From assembly GCF_004799685.1 (NCBI RefSeq), contig NZ_CP031311.1:1984001-2048000 (forward strand): a stretch of DNA of 64,000 nucleotides. Reading direction: 5' to 3'. Below are positions 60,925-64,000 of the stretch, piece after piece. This DNA is from Halobellus limi. GTDB taxonomy: Archaea; Halobacteriota; Halobacteria; Halobacteriales; Haloferacaceae. The position numbers and the translations under genes were made by a program. Numbering within the stretch: the first letter of the stretch is position 1; the number at the start of each line of letters is the position of its first letter. A model generated the notes under the pieces. It was not told where the DNA came from, made no database searches, and saw only the letters and a list, made by a program, of their open reading frames with translations.

Positions 60925-62361
60925 ATGCGAGAGTTCGACTTCCTGGTCATCGGTTCCGGTTCCGGACTCGACGTGGCGAACGTCGCGGCCAACCGGGGAC
61001 AGTCCGTCGCCGTCGTCGAGAAGGGGCCGCTCGGCGGGACGTGTCTCAACCGGGGATGCATCCCCTCGAAGCACCTGTTGTACCACGCGGACGTCCTCGA
61101 GACGATCGAGCGCGCCGACGAGTTCCACATCGACGCGACCGTCGACGGCGTCGACTTCGCCGACATCGTCCGCGAGGTGAACGAGGAGGTCGAGGCCGAC
61201 TCCGAGTCCATCCGCAGCGGCCTGCGCTCGTCGTCGCGCCACGAACTGTTCGAGGGGGAGGGTCGGTTCGTCGACGACCGGACCGTCGAGGTGTCGGGCG
61301 GGGAGGACGACGGGGCGCGCCTCCGCGCGGACACCGTCCTGATCGCCGCCGGGACCCGTCCGTCGGTGCCGCCGATCGACGGCATCGACGACGTGGACTA
61401 CCTGACGAGCACCGAGGCGCTGCAACTGGAGACGCCGCCGGAGCACCTGGTGATCGTCGGCGGCGGGTACATCGCGGCCGAACTCGGGCACTTCTTCGGG
61501 GCGTTCGGGAGCGAGGTGACGATCGTCGGCCGGCGTCCGAACCTCCTTCCCGAGGCCGACGAGGAGGTCGCCGAGGCGTTCACCGACCGCTACGCCGAGC
61601 GGTTCACCGTGCACACGGGCCACGCCGCCACCGCCGTCCGGGCGGAGGGCGAGTCGGTGACCGTGGAGGCGCGGCCGTACGAGTACGGCGGCGAGGGCGG
61701 CATCGTCGACGGCGCCGATTCCGTGACGGTGACCGGCGACGAACTGCTCGTCGCCGCGGGGCGGGTGCCCAACACCGACGCGCTGAACCTCGACGCGACC
61801 GGCGTCGAGACGGACGCGGCGGGGTTCGTCGAGACCGACGAGTACCTGGAGACGACCGCCGACGACGTGTGGGCCCTCGGCGACATCGTCGGCGAGTACC
61901 TGCTGAAACACAGCGCCAACCACGAGGCGCGGGCCGTCGCGCGGAACGTCTTCGGCGACGAGCCGGAACCGGTCGATTACAGCGCGATGCCGTTCGCCGT
62001 CTTCGCCTCGCCGGAGGTCGCGGGCGTCGGCGCCTCGGAGAGCGACCTCCGCGCCGCCGAGCGCGAGTACGCGACGAACACCTACCGCTACGGGGACACC
62101 GCCCGCGGCGACGCGATGAAGGCCGAGGGGTTCGTGAAGGTGCTGATCGACCTTGAAGGGGAGATCCTGGGCTGTCACATCGTCGGGCCGGAGGCGTCGT
62201 CGCTGATCCAGGAGGTCGTCGTCGCGATGAAGTCCGGATCGGGGACCGTTCGGGACGTCCGCGAGGCCGTTCACATCCACCCGGCGCTGCCGGAAGTCGT
62301 CCAGCGGGCCTTCTCCGGGCAGTTCACTCGCGGTGGCGGCGGACACCAACACCACCACTGA
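60925..62361 (+). CDS. Pyridine-nucleotide disulfide oxidoreductase (glutathione-reductase type)
   Basis: A 478-aa flavoprotein with the full family set: IGSGSGLDVANVAANRG, GGTCLNRGCIPSKHLLYH with the redox Cys pair, VIVGGGYIAAELGHFF for NADPH, VWALGDIVGEYLLKH, and HIHPALPEVVQ with the catalytic His-Glu pair. It resembles mycothione/dihydrolipoamide-type reductases; in haloarchaea the low-molecular thiol is gamma-glutamylcysteine, so bis-gamma-glutamylcystine reductase is a good candidate role. It lacks the CC tail of merA. The C-terminus ends in HQHHH, an unusual His tail. Confidence 0.93.
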   Translation: MREFDFLVIGSGSGLDVANVAANRGQSVAVVEKGPLGGTCLNRGCIPSKHLLYHADVLETIERADEFHIDATVDGVDFADIVREVNEEVEADSESIRSGLRSSSRHELFEGEGRFVDDRTVEVSGGEDDGARLRADTVLIAAGTRPSVPPIDGIDDVDYLTSTEALQLETPPEHLVIVGGGYIAAELGHFFGAFGSEVTIVGRRPNLLPEADEEVAEAFTDRYAERFTVHTGHAATAVRAEGESVTVEARPYEYGGEGGIVDGADSVTVTGDELLVAAGRVPNTDALNLDATGVETDAAGFVETDEYLETTADDVWALGDIVGEYLLKHSANHEARAVARNVFGDEPEPVDYSAMPFAVFASPEVAGVGASESDLRAAEREYATNTYRYGDTARGDAMKAEGFVKVLIDLEGEILGCHIVGPEASSLIQEVVVAMKSGSGTVRDVREAVHIHPALPEVVQRAFSGQFTRGGGGHQHHH

Positions 62362-62395
62362 TCGCGCTCCCGGCCAGTGACACGCGTGTAACTCC

Positions 62396-62411
62396 GTTAC
62401 CGGATCGTTCG
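62396..62411 (+). promoter_or_regulatory. Variant of the GTTACC-N5-GTTAG motif, copy 5
   Basis: GTTACC GGATC GTTCG, then AGCTTTTGATG: the TATA-like box is 7 nt later and 28 nt before the ATG of the DsrE gene (62450). The flank closely mirrors copy 1. Confidence 0.5.
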
Positions 62412-62449
62412 CGTGAGCTTTTGATGCTCCCGAGAGTACCGGAGAGTGG

Positions 62450-62806
62450 ATGACGAAAGCAGCCATCGTAATTCTGGCAGGAACGGACGGACACGCGAAC
62501 GTCGGCCGAGTCGTGAACGGACTCGAAACGGCCAAGGAGTTCGCCGAGACAGACGGCGACGAGGTCGAACTCATCTTCGACGGCGCGGGGACCCAGTGGA
62601 TCCCGGAACTCGAAGACGAGGACAGCGACTACCACGAACTCTACCAGGCCGTCCGCGAGAACGCCTCGGCCTGCGACTTCTGTTCGGGCGCGTTCGGCGT
62701 CGCCGACGCCGTCGCCGACGCCGGCGTCGTGACGCTCGACGACCACGAGGGGCACCCGAGCATCCGCTCGCTGGTCGACGACGACTACGAGATCATCACG
62801 TTCTAA
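62450..62806 (+). CDS. DsrE-family protein
   Basis: A 118-aa DsrE/TusD-like protein. VILAGTDGHANVGRVVNGLE is the nucleotide-fold start, ELIFDGAGTQWIPEL the second strand, and NASACDFCSGAFGV carries two Cys where sulfur-carrier DsrE proteins have theirs. Members pass or sense sulfane sulfur. It lies between the disulfide reductase and a TauE exporter, which supports a sulfur-handling role. Confidence 0.9.
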   Translation: MTKAAIVILAGTDGHANVGRVVNGLETAKEFAETDGDEVELIFDGAGTQWIPELEDEDSDYHELYQAVRENASACDFCSGAFGVADAVADAGVVTLDDHEGHPSIRSLVDDDYEIITF

Positions 62807-62916
62807 CCCGGTCCGGACGTCCCGACGCGAGCGGAACCGCTATTCTCGACCACCCCCTACGGACGGGCAGCCCCGTTCGGCGACCCGAACGGGCGAACGG
62901 AGGACGCCGACGAAAG

Positions 62917-63702
62917 ATGACGCCGACACTCACGTTGACGCTAGTCGCGGCGGTGACGCTCGTCGTTGTCGTCGCCGGCGCCACGAACGGCCTCGCCGGG
63001 TTCGGGTTCGCCGTCGTCGGGACGATGGCGCTCGCGACCGTGATCGACCCGGCGACGGCCGTCGTGTTCATGATCGTCCCGATCCTCGCGGTGAACGTCT
63101 CACTGGTGCGCGACCTCTCGTCCGAGGAGCTACGCACCTGCAGCCGACGCTTCTGGCCGCTGATCGCCGCCGCGCTGGTGGGCACCGTGGTCGGGATGGC
63201 CGCCCTCGACAGCGTGCCCGAGGCGCCGCTCAGAGTCGGTCTCGGGCTCCTCTCGCTCGGGTTCGTGCTCACCGCGCAGCGGCGGTTCCCGCTCCCACCG
63301 TGGCTGGCCGTCGGCGACAGCGACGCCGGACGGACGCCGCTTTCGATGGCCGGCGTCGGCGCCGTTTCGGGCCTCCTGTTCGGCGGCACCAACGTCGGCG
63401 TGCAGCTGATCGCGTACCTCCGGAGCTTCGATCTCTCCCACGGGCTGTTCGTCGGCGTCGTCGCGTTGGTGTTCCTGGGTCTGAACGGGATCCGGGTGAT
63501 TCTCGCGGCTGCCCTCGGCCTCTATCCGAGTGCGACCGTGGCCGGGGCCTCGGTCGTCGCGGTCGTGCCTGCCGTCGCCGGCGTCGCCATCGGCAAGCGC
63601 CTCCGCTCCGCGGTCGGCGAGCGGCCTCGACGGGTCCTGGTCCTCGGCCTCCTGACTCTCGTGGGCGTCCGACTGGTGACCGGCGGACTCGGCATCGCGT
63701 GA
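62917..63702 (+). CDS. TauE/SafE exporter
   Basis: A 261-aa protein with about eight TM helices and TauE repeats: NGLAGFGFAVVGTMAL in the first half and GAVSGLLFGGTNVGVQLIAY in the second. It lacks the Cys-bearing central loop of the copy at 41954. Family role is export of sulfite or related sulfur anions. ATG 62917 opens onto the first helix. Downstream of dsrE by 110 nt, possibly one transcription unit. Confidence 0.9.
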   Translation: MTPTLTLTLVAAVTLVVVVAGATNGLAGFGFAVVGTMALATVIDPATAVVFMIVPILAVNVSLVRDLSSEELRTCSRRFWPLIAAALVGTVVGMAALDSVPEAPLRVGLGLLSLGFVLTAQRRFPLPPWLAVGDSDAGRTPLSMAGVGAVSGLLFGGTNVGVQLIAYLRSFDLSHGLFVGVVALVFLGLNGIRVILAAALGLYPSATVAGASVVAVVPAVAGVAIGKRLRSAVGERPRRVLVLGLLTLVGVRLVTGGLGIA

Positions 63703-63775
63703 CTCGTCCGGCCCCGATCGCCGTGATTCGAGACGTTCACGCGACCGACCGTCGACGGCGTCCGTCGGAGCAACC

Positions 63776-63803
63776 TAGTAGCGTTTGCGAGCCTTCGATC
63801 ACT
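63776..63803. repeat. Half copy of the 29414 palindromic element
   Basis: TAGTAGCGTTTGCGAG, then CCTTCGATCACT, matches the left arm of the palindrome at 29414 at about 22 of 28 bases. It overlaps the stop codon of the ASCH-like gene; no second arm is seen here. Confidence 0.55.
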
Positions 63804-64000
63804 CCCGGCGCTCGAACCGGTAGGTCAGGACCTCGTCGCTGTCGTCCCACTCGAAGCTACCGGGATGGACCCGCTTCATCCGTTCTTTGTACGCCGCCAG
63901 CGACTCCGATCCCTCCCGCTGTGCGTCGGCGTCGGTGAACTCACCGAGCGTTCGGCGTTCGACGCTCGTCACCACGAACGTCTCGCCATCGATCTCGAAG
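63799..64000 (-). CDS. ASCH-domain-like protein, C-terminal part (5' cut by window edge)
   Basis: The minus-strand frame is open from base 64000 to a TGA at 63801-63799, giving 66 residues of the C-terminus. TFVVTSVERRTLGEFTDADA, then REGSESLAAYKERM and LTYRFERRE, matches the end of small ASCH proteins (strand VFVV.DVR...L, then 'E.L..F', last strand V..F). ASCH folds bind RNA or nucleosides. The rest of the gene is beyond the window. The stop lies within a half copy of the palindromic element. Confidence 0.75.
   Translation of the reverse strand, partial: FEIDGETFVVTSVERRTLGEFTDADAQREGSESLAAYKERMKRVHPGSFEWDDSDEVLTYRFERRE

Noticed and set aside
60925-62361. Second mercury reductase
   Set aside because: It lacks the C-terminal vicinal Cys pair of MerA and has a glutathione-reductase-type ending (HIHPALPE), so it is called a disulfide reductase.
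59992-62574. 860-codon minus-strand frame
   Set aside because: It lies opposite two clear flavoprotein genes and dsrE, has shadow-like composition (Val, Asp, Arg rich) and no recognisable motif.

Overview
The window is haloarchaeal chromosome (class Halobacteria). It is very GC-rich, and its proteins are full of Asp and Glu. Secretion signals are mostly twin-arginine with a lipobox Cys, and many genes are probably leaderless, with a TATA-like box about 27 nt before the start codon. It carries class-typical families: a HalX response regulator, DUF5794/DUF5795, a MoxR/DUF58/VWA operon, a CosB/CosT-type chemotaxis pair, and a tRNA-Trp gene whose intron is a C/D guide RNA. About 63 protein genes and one tRNA gene are supported; two genes are cut by the window ends. 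Family names come from recognising sequence patterns; no database was searched. Many long ORFs in this GC-rich DNA are antisense or shifted-frame shadows and are left out.

1-11 kb: end of an aldo/keto reductase, an MFS carrier, a Tat lipoprotein of DUF7405 type tail-to-tail with a DsbA-like lipoprotein, two small housekeeping proteins, a betaine-type binding lipoprotein coupled to its chemoreceptor, a peroxiredoxin-like protein, an EamA protein and a second MFS carrier. 11-18.5 kb: a tightly overlapping six-gene minus-strand operon (BatA-like, VWA, coiled-coil, DUF7502-like, MoxR ATPase, DUF58). 18.6-20.3 kb: Lrp regulator plus aminotransferase. 20.5-24.5 kb: a DUF7504-like protein, a 728-aa protein ending in what looks like a CHAT (caspase-like) protease, a 47-aa membrane peptide and a HalX regulator. 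This is my leading candidate for an undescribed system.

24.6-33.2 kb: guaB, DUF5794/DUF5795, tRNA-Trp, an atypical SDR protein, a patch of gene debris with an 82-bp palindrome, an HxlR regulator, NnrE, and a histidine kinase flanked by membrane domains at both ends. 33.3-43.5 kb: DUF3179 lipoprotein, a CC-motif membrane protein, haloacid dehalogenase, merA with a divergent Cys-bearing HxlR regulator, an aspartoacylase-like enzyme facing a RimK-RimB fusion, and a TauE exporter with a zinc-ribbon regulator.

43.5-64 kb is dominated by thiol, sulfur and iron-sulfur redox: a double OsmC protein, thioredoxin, glutaredoxin, two Rieske-fused enzymes in a row (one TPP-dependent, one glutamate-synthase-like), a second DUF3179, a thioredoxin-reductase-like protein, a glutathione-reductase-type flavoprotein, DsrE and a second TauE, with a glucoamylase, an MFS carrier and a PAS kinase in between. 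Several of these genes share an upstream motif, GGTTACC-N5-GTTAG, in four cases 6-8 nt before the TATA box. This suggests a common, uncharacterised regulator.
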